A stretch of DNA of 56,574 nucleotides from positions 1 to 56,574 of the forward strand of contig DDUM01000081.1 of NCBI GenBank assembly GCA_002344795.1. The letters are read 5' to 3'. Positions 15,710 to 24,062 of the stretch are shown here, one piece after another. Source of the DNA: Flammeovirgaceae bacterium UBA2338. Its GTDB lineage: Bacteria; Bacteroidota; Bacteroidia; Cytophagales; Cyclobacteriaceae. The notes below the pieces were generated by a model, which saw nothing but the letters and a program-made list of their open reading frames with translations, was not told where the DNA came from and made no database searches. The translations under genes were made by a program, and so were the position numbers. The first letter of the stretch is position 1; each line of letters opens with the position of its first letter.

Positions 15710-16174
15710 TTAAGTGAGAACCTCTAAAAGGGTTTGCCGGGTAAGCTTTAGTTGAATCTTAAAATTGGACCAGGTGACCCAATGAATTATTACCAAAATG
15801 AGCAGAGAACCTACCGCATATAAGAGGGACTGATATTGATAACTCGCTAAAATACCGACAAGGGTAATAAATAAGCTCCAGAAAATGAGAAACATCTTTG
15901 TGACTGGAAATAATTTATAAGAAACAAATACAAGGCAGCCGGATGAGGTAGTTTCAATTTTTCCCACTACAAGAGGGATGTAATTATTTGGCTTTGAAAT
16001 TTTGAGTGAAATCCGAAATCTATTTTCTTGTACCCAACCTGAAAACCGATATTGTGCGCCTTCCTGATTTTGTAGTAACACTTTAGTGGTGGTGACTTTA
16101 TGGATCTTCTGTATTGCCTCCAGCGATGGCTGAGTAAGCACAAAGGTTTCATAATGGTAAGGCAGAAAGGTCAC
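15710..16174 (-). CDS. hypothetical membrane protein, 154 aa
   Basis: Unrecognised. A soluble, strand-rich N-terminal part (1-95) with a Thr/Lys/Gln pattern is followed by two adjacent membrane helices (about 98-117 and 119-137) and a short cytoplasmic tail. The start is a GTG at 16174 whose last bases are shared with the ridA stop (GTGA), a sign of translational coupling. It reads MTFLPYHYETFV. The layout (domain, then a helical hairpin) resembles small PH-like membrane proteins, but that is an impression only. Confidence 0.65.
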   Translation of the reverse strand: MTFLPYHYETFVLTQPSLEAIQKIHKVTTTKVLLQNQEGAQYRFSGWVQENRFRISLKISKPNNYIPLVVGKIETTSSGCLVFVSYKLFPVTKMFLIFWSLFITLVGILASYQYQSLLYAVGSLLILVIIHWVTWSNFKIQLKLTRQTLLEVLT

Positions 16175-16551
16175 TTCACCGCTATGCAGGAAATTTCCAC
16201 ATTTACATCTTTTGGAAGCCTGCGTACTTCTACGGTTTCTCTTGCCGGAGGATTTGATTTAAAATACTGCCCATAAGTCTCATTTACTTTTGGAAAAGTA
16301 TTCATATCACTGAGGAAGATTGAACATTTCACCACATTTGAGAAGTCCATTCCAGCCTCTTTTAATATGGCTTCAATATTTTTCATTACCTGGGTTGTTT
16401 CAGCAATGATATCATCTGAAATCATTTTACCACTGGTTGCATCCATGGGGATTTGTCCTGAAACAAAAAGAGTATTACCAGCCATGATGGCCTGGCTATA
16501 AGGGCCTATGGGTTCGGGAGCATTGGATGAATAGACTACTTCTTTTGTCAT
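16171..16551 (-). CDS. ridA: RidA family enamine/imine deaminase
   Basis: A 126-residue trimeric protein of the RidA/YjgF/UK114 family. It hydrolyses reactive 2-aminoacrylate and related enamines released by PLP enzymes, protecting those enzymes. The sequence shows GPYSQAI (17-23), FVSGQIPMD, the essential Arg in NPPARETVEV and VNVEISCIAVK at the end, all characteristic. It is the first gene of a small leftward operon with the membrane protein at 15710. Starts of ridA and the divergent 3-hydroxyacyl-CoA-dehydrogenase-like gene are 65 bp apart, and the -33 box of the latter lies inside the first codons of ridA. Confidence 0.95.
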   Translation of the reverse strand: MTKEVVYSSNAPEPIGPYSQAIMAGNTLFVSGQIPMDATSGKMISDDIIAETTQVMKNIEAILKEAGMDFSNVVKCSIFLSDMNTFPKVNETYGQYFKSNPPARETVEVRRLPKDVNVEISCIAVK

Positions 16552-16576
16552 AACTAATTAAGGTTTATTACTTTTG
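16544..16576 (+). promoter_or_regulatory. promoter of the 16617 gene (TTTG-N21-TACTTTTG)
   Basis: TTTG at 16544-16547, 21 bp, then TACTTTTG at 16569-16576, an exact -7 match. The -33 element overlaps the first ridA codons on the other strand. Confidence 0.5.
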
Positions 16577-16616
16577 ACAAATATCTCAATTTTTGACCCA
16601 ACGGCCTTAGCTTACT

Positions 16617-17294
16617 ATGAATATTCTTGTAATTGGAGAAGCTCAACACTGGGATGAGTGCAAAGCGAAGTTTGGAGAAAAGCACACCTACCATCAGGCT
16701 CGCGGGCATCAGGAGGCAGAAAGTTCTTTTTCTAAGAATGATGTCGTTTTTGACTTTGTTATAGACGAGTCGCCAGAGCAGATGGAGGTCTATCGTGATC
16801 ACCCCGGTGTTATCGCTTTTCTTAACACCACCAAGATAAGTCTATTGGAATTGGTTACCGCGTTTGCAGGTGCTATACCATGTACATTGTATGGTTTCAA
16901 TGGCCTGCCAACATTTCTGAATCGGGATATCCTCGAGGTAGCATTATTGAATGGTAAAAACTCAGAAGAACTTGAGAGAGTGTGTAATGAACTTCAAACC
17001 AAGTATTTGGTAATTGATGATCGGGTGGGGATGGTGACCCCAAGAATTATTTGTATGATCATCAATGAAGCTTATTTCACTTTTCAAGAAGGAACTGCTA
17101 CCAGGGAAGACATTGACATGGGTATGAAATTAGGCACCAACTACCCTTATGGTCCTTTTGAGTGGTGTGAGCGAATTGGAATTCGGCATGTATTTGAACT
17201 GCTAGAAGCGGTTTATGAAGACACCAAAGATGAGCGTTATAAAATCTGCCCATTGTTAAAAAAAGAGTATTTTAACTCGATAGGGACAGTATAA
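16617..17294 (+). CDS. 3-hydroxyacyl-CoA dehydrogenase-like protein with degenerate NAD domain
   Basis: A 225-residue protein whose C-terminal half is clearly the 3-hydroxyacyl-CoA dehydrogenase C-terminal domain: RVGMVTPRIICMIINEAYF, then EDIDMGMKLGTNYPYGPFEW. The N-terminal half begins ILVIGEAQHW, where a normal enzyme has the GxGxxG nucleotide loop. It is about 60-80 residues shorter than the family, and the usual catalytic His-Glu region is not recognisable. It may therefore be a non-redox paralogue binding acyl-CoA. It is transcribed alone, divergent from ridA. Confidence 0.75.
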   Translation: MNILVIGEAQHWDECKAKFGEKHTYHQARGHQEAESSFSKNDVVFDFVIDESPEQMEVYRDHPGVIAFLNTTKISLLELVTAFAGAIPCTLYGFNGLPTFLNRDILEVALLNGKNSEELERVCNELQTKYLVIDDRVGMVTPRIICMIINEAYFTFQEGTATREDIDMGMKLGTNYPYGPFEWCERIGIRHVFELLEAVYEDTKDERYKICPLLKKEYFNSIGTV

Positions 17295-17411
17295 TGCCTT
17301 AGATGATTGCTCTTCCCATACGTTTCATCCCGGTCAATCCACAATTCAGTAAGTAATTTTTTAAAACTGAACCTAAGAGCATCAGGTTTACTGAAAATTA
17401 AAACCAACACA

Positions 17412-17846
17412 ATGAAAACAAGAATACTACCATTTGCAATTTTATTGTTGCTGACGATTTCATCTTCAGCGACCCTGGCTCAACCCGCTACTCTTGAAGT
17501 AGTGGTTACCAATATTAAAGAAATCAAGGGTTCCTTACGGGCGAGTTTATTTACCAATGAATCGATGTTTCTTAAAGAAGAATATCGTGGACAGGCTGTA
17601 AAGGTCACTGGGCAACTGATGACCATTTTGTTTGAGAACTTGCCAAAAGGAGATTATGCATTGAGCGTTATTCACGATGAGAATGACAACGAAGAATTGG
17701 ATACTAACTTTATGGGAATTCCAAACGAAGGATTTGCCTTTGGTAATAATGCGCAGGGTACTTTTGGGCCACCATCTTTCGATAAAACGCTGGTTGAGAT
17801 CAGCGAAGGCGTAACAAAACACTCGATTAGATTAAAGTACTATTAA
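17412..17846 (+). CDS. secreted DUF2141 domain protein
   Basis: A 144-residue exported protein. The start at 17412 gives a good signal peptide (MKTR, hydrophobic to about residue 20, cleavage after TLAQ). The longer open frame from 17307 has no such feature. The mature part is a single DUF2141 beta-sandwich: LEVVVTNIKEIKGSLRASLF, FENLPKGDYALSVIHDEN, then a D/N-rich loop DNEELDTNFMGIPNEGFAF. DUF2141 proteins are periplasmic or surface proteins of unknown role. The D-E-N-D-N-E loop could bind calcium. Confidence 0.85.
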   Translation: MKTRILPFAILLLLTISSSATLAQPATLEVVVTNIKEIKGSLRASLFTNESMFLKEEYRGQAVKVTGQLMTILFENLPKGDYALSVIHDENDNEELDTNFMGIPNEGFAFGNNAQGTFGPPSFDKTLVEISEGVTKHSIRLKYY

Positions 17847-17893
17847 TTAATTGCTCTTTTGTCACTTTCAATGTTTCCCCTTTTGTTGACAAG

Positions 17894-17901
17894 TATCTTT
17901 G
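17894..17901 (+). promoter_or_regulatory. possible -7 box (TATCTTTG)
   Basis: An exact TAnnTTTG match in the 197-bp gap before the lipoprotein gene, but 143 bp from its ATG and without a -33 partner. Confidence 0.25.
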
Positions 17902-18043
17902 ATTGCTTCTCTGTTTATTGAATTGCCGACTCGCCTGATTGATGCCTGTTTCAATTATGACTAAAATCATCCATCCGGTTGACCCACCTCATTAAAGTTT
18001 TCAGAGATAGGTTTAAATTTTGATTGATCAAAAACAAAACATC

Positions 18044-18460
18044 ATGAAAAAATTAAAACAAATATTACTTTCTTTTTGTGCAGCCATTTTTTTAGCTGGT
18101 TGCGCTTCAACGGGAGTAACTACATCAACCCATCTTACCAACGTGGGTTTGTCAAATGCCAACTACAAGATACTGGCCACCAATGTACAGGGTAGTGCAA
18201 CTACGGAAGGAGTCTTTGGATTTAGCGTGGGGGTTGGATTAGGAGCCTCGCAGTGGGCGTTAATTCCTCTCACTCCAGAGCGCACCATGTATAAAATCGC
18301 GATGGAAAATCTCTGGGCAAGCTTTGAGAAAAAAAATGGAAGTGCAAGCAATCGCACGTTAGCACTGGTGAATCTTAGATACGATTCAGAAAGCCTCAAT
18401 ACATTTTTATATACAAAATTGACTGTAGTAGTTGTGGCTGATGTAGTTGAGTTTGAATAG
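18044..18460 (+). CDS. lipoprotein, possibly DUF6567-like
   Basis: A 138-residue predicted lipoprotein: MKKLKQ, a hydrophobic core, and lipobox LAGC with the Cys at about residue 19. I choose the ATG at 18044 because the eight earlier residues do not fit a signal peptide. The mature domain (THLTNVGLSNANYKILATNVQGSA, then a Gly-rich FGFSVGVGLGAS) resembles a family annotated DUF6567, function unknown. A TLALVNLRYD strand follows. It is transcribed in the same direction as its neighbours but with gaps of 197 and 49 bp. Confidence 0.75.
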   Translation: MKKLKQILLSFCAAIFLAGCASTGVTTSTHLTNVGLSNANYKILATNVQGSATTEGVFGFSVGVGLGASQWALIPLTPERTMYKIAMENLWASFEKKNGSASNRTLALVNLRYDSESLNTFLYTKLTVVVVADVVEFE

Positions 18461-18509
18461 CGATTAGTAATAAGAACGGGTAGGCTTCGAAAGTTTTTTC
18501 AGTAGCAAT

Positions 18510-19607
18510 ATGAAATACGTTTTATCACTTATTATTCTTATTCATGGGCTTATTCATTTCATGGGCTTTATGAAGGCTTTTGGTGTGGGGAACATTACAC
18601 AGATAACAAAAGAAATTGCCAGGCCTGTAGGAATTTTATGGTTGATGACGAGCATTTTATTTATAGTAGGGGCTATAATGTATCTGTTGCAAAAGGATTA
18701 CTGGCCAATCGTGGTATTTATTTCAGTTGTCATTTCTCAGGTACTTATTATCATGGTTTGGCACGATGCAAAATTCGGAACCATCCTTAATGGTCTGCTC
18801 TTGGTAATTGCCATTATTGGGTGGTCCAGCCAAGTGTTTGAGTCAAAATTTCAAAGTGAAGTAAAAACGCATCTTGATAATTCACGGGATGTTCAAACTG
18901 ATTTACTAACAGAAGTGGATATTGAGCCATTGCCTGATCCAGTGAAAAAATACATCAGATATTCCGGCTCACTTAATCAACCCAAGGTAAAAAACGTAAG
19001 GATTGTATTTGATGGTGAAATGCGGGGAAAGGAGAATGATTGGTTCGATTTTACTTCTTTGCAGTACAATTTCTTCACAGATCCATCCAGATTATTTTTT
19101 ATGAAAGCGCGAATGTTTGGCGTCACTGTTCTGGGCTATCATAAGTACCAGAATGAAAGGGCAAGCATGAACATTAAATTGCTTGGATTGATTCCGGTTT
19201 CTCAGGCCTCTGGTCTTGAAATGAATAAAGCTGAAACTGTCACTTTTTTTAACGACATGTGCATGTTTATTCCGGCAGCATTAATTGACAAAAGGATAGA
19301 GTGGGAGCCAATTGATGCAAACTCGGTCAAAGCTACTTTGACAAACGGAAGTATTGCTATTTCGGCAATCCTCTATTTTAATCAAGAAGGGCAACTGATC
19401 AACTTTATATCAGATGATCGTTATGATGTGAACGAAATGAAGCAATATCGTTTCTCTACACCGCTTAGTAATTACAAATTAATCGGTGGAAGAAATCTAT
19501 CGACCTATGGAGAAGGCATTTGGCATTATCCGGATGGGGAGTTTACCTATGGAAAATTTTACCTTAAAAACATTGAATACAATGTAAAGGTATTTGAGGG
19601 AGAATGA
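18510..19607 (+). CDS. membrane protein, DUF6544-like
   Basis: A 365-residue protein with four N-terminal membrane helices (about 2-22, 40-60, 65-84, 90-107) and a long soluble C-terminal domain (about 130-365). The latter has KKYIRYSGSLNQPKVKNVRIVFDGEMR, typical of proteins labelled DUF6544. The beta-rich C-terminal part with WEPIDANSVKATLTNG resembles outer-membrane-lipoprotein-sorting (LolA-like) folds, which is an inference. A 165-bp gap follows before the glmS stop on the other strand. Confidence 0.75.
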   Translation: MKYVLSLIILIHGLIHFMGFMKAFGVGNITQITKEIARPVGILWLMTSILFIVGAIMYLLQKDYWPIVVFISVVISQVLIIMVWHDAKFGTILNGLLLVIAIIGWSSQVFESKFQSEVKTHLDNSRDVQTDLLTEVDIEPLPDPVKKYIRYSGSLNQPKVKNVRIVFDGEMRGKENDWFDFTSLQYNFFTDPSRLFFMKARMFGVTVLGYHKYQNERASMNIKLLGLIPVSQASGLEMNKAETVTFFNDMCMFIPAALIDKRIEWEPIDANSVKATLTNGSIAISAILYFNQEGQLINFISDDRYDVNEMKQYRFSTPLSNYKLIGGRNLSTYGEGIWHYPDGEFTYGKFYLKNIEYNVKVFEGE

Positions 19608-19772
19608 AATAGCTTATACTGTACGTAGTCTTAACCGAAATGCTCTTAGATGTGTTTGGTATTTTTTTATACCATCCAATAAAAACATGAAGATTGGACT
19701 GCAATTATAACACTAGAAATTATGCTTAATTATGCATCCTTTCCAATTTAGGAAAAGGATACCTCAGGAGCT

Positions 19773-21608
19773 TTACTCTACTGTAACCGACTTGGCCAGA
19801 TTTCTTGGTTGATCCACGTTGCACCCTCTCAAAACAGCCATGTGGTAGGAGAGCAGTTGCAAAGGAATAACAGAAATAAAGGGCATTAAAGGCTCAAGTG
19901 TAGCGGGTATTTCTATCACATACTCCGACATTTGAGGAATCAAAGTATCTCCTTCTGTAATCACTGAAATGATCTTGCCTTTGCGTGCTTTCACTTCCTG
20001 AATATTGGATACGATTTTCTCGTAAGAACTGTCTTTGGTTGCGATAAAAACTACGGGCATCGCTTCATCAATCAATGCAATAGGACCGTGTTTCATTTCC
20101 GCTGCGGGATAGCCTTCTGCGTGGATGTAAGAAATCTCTTTAAGTTTTAACGCTCCCTCAAGGGCTACTGGGAAATTATATCCACGGCCTAAATAAAGAA
20201 AATTGGTTGCGTCTTTAAAGGTTTTTGCAATCTCCAGAATCTGGGGGTCGTGCGTCAATACTTTCTCTACTTTGCCTGGTAAATTTTCCATTTCTACCAA
20301 TAGCTGCTGGTATTTTTGTTCTGTGATGGAGCCTTTCTTATGAGCAACGATTAACGCAATCATATACAACACAGTAAGCTGGGCTGTAAAGGCTTTTGTG
20401 CTGGCAACACCAATTTCAGGACCTGCGTGCGTATATGCGCCTGCATGTGTTGCGCGAGGAATAGAAGAACCCACTACGTTACAAACACCAAAAATGATTG
20501 CTCCTTTGGATTTTGCCAGTTCAATGGCAGCGAGTGTATCTGCTGTTTCTCCGGATTGAGAAATGGCAATTACTACATCCCCCTCCTTAATAATTGGGTT
20601 CCTGTATCTGAACTCAGAGGCGTACTCTACCTCAACGGGGATGCGGCACGTTTCTTCAAAGAAATACTCAGCAACCAAACCTGCGTGCCATGAAGTCCCA
20701 CAGGCAACGATAACTACTCTGTCTGCATTTATCAAAGCGTTTACATACTCTCTCAATCCACCCAGAACTAATCGCCCGGTGGAGGAATCAAGTCTTCCTC
20801 GCATGCAGTCCATTATAGAGCGAGGTTGTTCAAAAATTTCTTTGAGCATGAAATGCTCATAACCTCCCTTTTCAATGGCCTCCAGCTCCATGTCAACAAA
20901 CTGTACGTAAGGGGTTAATGGAAGATTGGATGTATCCTTAATTTCAAGTTTACCGTCCTTGATGATGGCAATTTCCTGATCGTTGAGATAAATTACCTCA
21001 TTGGTATATTCAATGATTGGAGTAGCGTCTGATGCCATAAAAAACTCATCTTTCCCAACACCAATCACCAGCGGGCTTCCTTTTCTTGCAGCAATAAGTA
21101 AGGTAGGGTCATCCAATGACATTACTACTATGGCATAAGCTCCTATCACTTTTGTTAAAGCCAGGCGAACGGCTTCATCCAGCGAGCAGTTTTCATTTTC
21201 CTTGATGTCTTCAATGAAATGAATAAAAACCTCTGTGTCCGTATCACTCTGAAAGGTGTGCCCCTTGTTAATAAGATCTTGCTTAAGCGCACTATAATTC
21301 TCAATTATTCCGTTGTGGATAATGGCCAGCTTTTTAGTGGCTGAATAATGCGGATGCGCATTGCCATCATTGGGTTCACCGTGTGTTGCCCACCGGGTAT
21401 GCCCCATTCCAATATGGCTTTCTAAATTTAATCCTTTGAGTGATTTTTCTAATTCAGATACTTTCCCCTTCTTTTTATAAACATTGAGGCCGCCATTCAT
21501 GAGTGCAATTCCTGCACTGTCATAGCCACGGTACTCCAGTCTTTTTAAGCCTTTGATAATAACCTCTTGAGCTTGTCTATGCCCTATATAGGCAACAATT
21601 CCACACAT
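19773..21608 (-). CDS. glmS: glutamine-fructose-6-phosphate aminotransferase (isomerizing)
   Basis: Makes glucosamine 6-phosphate from fructose 6-phosphate and glutamine, the entry step to UDP-GlcNAc, peptidoglycan and lipopolysaccharide. 611 residues, full length. The N-terminal nucleophile Cys (MCGIVAYIG) starts the glutaminase domain with GHTRWATHG. Two SIS isomerase domains follow (CGTSWHAG, ISQSGETADT), and the end DQPRNLAKSVTVE is standard. It is the last gene of an operon after the DUF4270 lipoprotein (6 bp gap). No glmS ribozyme is expected or seen in so short a gap. Confidence 0.97.
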   Translation of the reverse strand: MCGIVAYIGHRQAQEVIIKGLKRLEYRGYDSAGIALMNGGLNVYKKKGKVSELEKSLKGLNLESHIGMGHTRWATHGEPNDGNAHPHYSATKKLAIIHNGIIENYSALKQDLINKGHTFQSDTDTEVFIHFIEDIKENENCSLDEAVRLALTKVIGAYAIVVMSLDDPTLLIAARKGSPLVIGVGKDEFFMASDATPIIEYTNEVIYLNDQEIAIIKDGKLEIKDTSNLPLTPYVQFVDMELEAIEKGGYEHFMLKEIFEQPRSIMDCMRGRLDSSTGRLVLGGLREYVNALINADRVVIVACGTSWHAGLVAEYFFEETCRIPVEVEYASEFRYRNPIIKEGDVVIAISQSGETADTLAAIELAKSKGAIIFGVCNVVGSSIPRATHAGAYTHAGPEIGVASTKAFTAQLTVLYMIALIVAHKKGSITEQKYQQLLVEMENLPGKVEKVLTHDPQILEIAKTFKDATNFLYLGRGYNFPVALEGALKLKEISYIHAEGYPAAEMKHGPIALIDEAMPVVFIATKDSSYEKIVSNIQEVKARKGKIISVITEGDTLIPQMSEYVIEIPATLEPLMPFISVIPLQLLSYHMAVLRGCNVDQPRNLAKSVTVE

Positions 21609-21614
21609 ATAAAA

Positions 21615-23156
21615 TTATTTGGTTATCGCTGGTACAGTATAAAAAATCTTCAACTTGACATTGTCTTTGTTGAAAACTGTTCTATTTACAGATTTCCCGA
21701 TTTGTGGAGCCGTTCCAACATTTTGCGGAGCAAATCCAACAAGGGCAAAATTGGTATATCTAAACTCAGGATCTTTTACCTTATACAAAGTTTGAAAGAA
21801 ATCTGTTAGGTCAGCGGTATACCTTTTATTTTCCGCACTGTAGATGAGGTCAAAAAATGAACCCGTTATTAGTTGGTTGATCTTTTGACCTATTACATAC
21901 CAACCATCTTCATCCGCAGTCATTGATGGATAGAGAGGAAAGGTTGCTTCGGTGTTAACGGCACTGTTGAAATTGACAAATTTATTGGAGGCATTCAGAT
22001 ACCGAAGCCTCAATGCTTTTGGCGGTGTGAAAGGAGTTGCGTCATCAACGTCAATAGATAGTTGTACGGAGTTGAAAACCAGATTAGGGATGGTGTCGGC
22101 AAACTCAAGAAACTTGTCAAAGTTGACTTTAGTGGTCACCGGATCACCAGATTGGTAATAGCGTGTTCCATCCAGCTCAACCTCGACACCCGGAGCGGGT
22201 AAGGATGCTAACGGAGTTCCCGTTCTATCCGCAGTAATTTTGCTGAACCCGATCAGTCCAGTGTTAAATAGGGAAAAATTGATTGTTTTTCTCACCATTT
22301 TCCCAGTAGTAGCATCGGGTTCATCATAGGTAAGTATCAGTCTGGATTTAGAAAACTTTGTTGAATCTATGTCTGGGTTAAACCCAACTACCTTTGTGTC
22401 AGTTGCTCCAGGCCGAATAACAAGCCCTTTAAAAATTCTCCTGAACCTACTAAGTGTAGTATAGTCAGAAGTTTTATTTTTCGCCATTACCAGCAGTTTG
22501 TTAGAGAATAACGAATTCAGCGGAATTTTTAAAGTATCAATTGTCTTATGATCCAACTTACCAGGGTTGTTTTTTAGATCATCATGCTTCTGATCATACC
22601 CCGATGGATCTATACTGTAAATGGTTGATCCTATTGGCGTTGGGTCGTAAGGAATATTTGAATTAAAGTAATAGGGTTGGTACCCAAGTACATCCTGGAC
22701 TCTTGGAATTCCCTTTATTGGTGATGTAAAGTGGGGTATGCTGTCTAGAAGTTCATGTACTGTAAAAGTATTTGATGATGATACACCATCACCATATTGG
22801 TAAAAATCCGGGCTCAGCACTAAAAATCCAGAAACAAGTGTGGCAGACGAGGCGACATTAATGGTTGTATTAACGGGGCCAAATTGTGTATACGCTTCCG
22901 CTGTTATCTCTCCAAAGACATTATCCACATACCTGCCAACCAACAACCTCGGATTTGCAGCATGAGTTAGGTTATTATAAGTCAAGACGGAATCTATCCG
23001 CATCACAGATGACGTTACAGGCACCTCTTGATAAGCTACTTTAAACTTATCCGATGTGCTTTTAAAGCCGAGAAGGCTGGTTTCGTCCTCTTTACAAGAA
23101 ATTAAGAAAATAAGAGCAAGGATCGTTGACCCCGCAAATCTACCCCACAAGTTCAT
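21615..23156 (-). CDS. DUF4270 family lipoprotein
   Basis: A 513-residue exported protein of the Bacteroidota DUF4270 family, function unknown. The start at 23156 gives a clean lipoprotein signal (MNLWGRFAGS, hydrophobic, LISC with Cys21). It overlaps the end of the preceding gene by 17 bp. The longer frame to 23210 would bury the signal. The mature protein is beta-rich and Ser/Thr/Asp-rich, with SVLTYNNLTHAANPRLLVGRY (family start) and FALVGFAPQNVGTAP near the end. It is likely surface- or periplasm-exposed and co-transcribed with glmS and the glycogen-synthase-like gene. Confidence 0.85.
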   Translation of the reverse strand: MNLWGRFAGSTILALIFLISCKEDETSLLGFKSTSDKFKVAYQEVPVTSSVMRIDSVLTYNNLTHAANPRLLVGRYVDNVFGEITAEAYTQFGPVNTTINVASSATLVSGFLVLSPDFYQYGDGVSSSNTFTVHELLDSIPHFTSPIKGIPRVQDVLGYQPYYFNSNIPYDPTPIGSTIYSIDPSGYDQKHDDLKNNPGKLDHKTIDTLKIPLNSLFSNKLLVMAKNKTSDYTTLSRFRRIFKGLVIRPGATDTKVVGFNPDIDSTKFSKSRLILTYDEPDATTGKMVRKTINFSLFNTGLIGFSKITADRTGTPLASLPAPGVEVELDGTRYYQSGDPVTTKVNFDKFLEFADTIPNLVFNSVQLSIDVDDATPFTPPKALRLRYLNASNKFVNFNSAVNTEATFPLYPSMTADEDGWYVIGQKINQLITGSFFDLIYSAENKRYTADLTDFFQTLYKVKDPEFRYTNFALVGFAPQNVGTAPQIGKSVNRTVFNKDNVKLKIFYTVPAITK

Positions 23157-23943
23157 TATATAAATTATAATACGATTCAGTGCAGTTATCGTCTTCTTCA
23201 ATAGTTTCAATCTTTTTCTCCTTAATCTTTTTCATCAGCCCCTCCAATTTCTTGTTGTCACCCGCTACCGACACAATATCTGAGAACTGAGCCCCCAATT
23301 TAATGAAGCCTTCATAGTCTCCTGTTTTTAGATGACCAAGCATATTGTCTTCAATATCCATCATCTTCACTTTACCCATCAGGTCGCCTTTAAACTTGTG
23401 GCTAAAGCTATTGTTGTATATCGTAAATACGGTTTTGGTAAGCTTAAATAACGGATCGTTTTTATAAGTTGTTTTGAGGTACAAGGGAATAAAGCTGGTA
23501 ATCCAGTCATTACAATGTACAATGTCAGGAGCCCACCCTAGTTTACGTACGGTTTCAATCACTCCTTTACAGAAGAAAATAGCCCTTTCGTCATTGTCTT
23601 CATAAAATTTGTTCTCCTTATCGTGGAAAACAGATTTTCTATGGAAATAATCTTCATTATCAATAAAATACACCTGAAGCTTTGCATTGGGTATGGAGGC
23701 CACCTTGATGATCAAAGGCTTTTCTTCGTCTCCTACAGCGATATTGATACCGGACAACCGTACTACTTCATGTAAACGGTTTTTTCTTTCGTTAATAAGG
23801 CCAAATCTTGGCACCAATATTCTTATCTCCATTCCTTTTTCTTGCATGGCCTGGGGGAGTTTCCGAACAAAATCAGAGACTTCACAAGTTTGAAGAAAAG
23901 GATTGATCTCACTGGCTACATAAAGAATACGAAGTTTTGACAT
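23140..23943 (-). CDS. glycogen/starch synthase-like GT5 N-terminal domain protein
   Basis: A 267-residue protein matching only the N-terminal Rossmann half of GT5 glycogen synthases: RILYVASEINPF, ILVPRFG, YFIDNEDYFHR, ERAIFFCKGV, PDIVHCNDWIT. The C-terminal GT-B half, which binds ADP-glucose, is absent. The diagnostic KTGGL loop is QTCEV (residues 18-22). It is therefore unlikely to be an active glucosyltransferase. The end is not a frameshift relic: the next gene has its own signal peptide and start here. This free-standing form next to panC is, as far as I recall, conserved in Bacteroidota. Confidence 0.8.
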   Translation of the reverse strand: MSKLRILYVASEINPFLQTCEVSDFVRKLPQAMQEKGMEIRILVPRFGLINERKNRLHEVVRLSGINIAVGDEEKPLIIKVASIPNAKLQVYFIDNEDYFHRKSVFHDKENKFYEDNDERAIFFCKGVIETVRKLGWAPDIVHCNDWITSFIPLYLKTTYKNDPLFKLTKTVFTIYNNSFSHKFKGDLMGKVKMMDIEDNMLGHLKTGDYEGFIKLGAQFSDIVSVAGDNKKLEGLMKKIKEKKIETIEEDDNCTESYYNLYNELVG

Positions 23944-23981
23944 ATTTTTGAGTTTTTACGACAGAATGGAAAATCGAGCCA

Positions 23982-24013
23982 CAAAAGTACGCAAATTTTG
24001 CCCCATATTCAAC
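23982..24013 (-). promoter_or_regulatory. promoter of the GT5-like/DUF4270/glmS operon (GTTG-N20-TACTTTTG)
   Basis: Minus-strand GTTG at 24013-24010, 20 bp, then TACTTTTG at 23989-23982, an exact -7. The ATG at 23943 follows 38 bp later. It overlaps the upstream region of panC. Confidence 0.55.
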
Positions 24014-24032
24014 TTTTATAAAATCAAAGGCC

Positions 24033-24040
24033 TACCTTTG
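24033..24040 (+). promoter_or_regulatory. candidate -7 box of panC (TACCTTTG)
   Basis: An exact TAnnTTTG 22 bp before the panC ATG. No TTTG at the right distance upstream. Confidence 0.45.
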
Positions 24041-24062
24041 CGCCCCAATAAAATGGCTCTAA

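Noticed and set aside
19736..19754. ATCCTTT/AAAAGGAT hairpin after glmS
   Set aside because: One-base bulge and no T-run on the minus strand; too weak to call a terminator.
23140..23210. Possible frameshift joining the GT5-like gene to a lost C-terminal half
   Set aside because: The following frame is a complete DUF4270 protein with its own lipobox; no GT-B C-domain residues appear in any frame.
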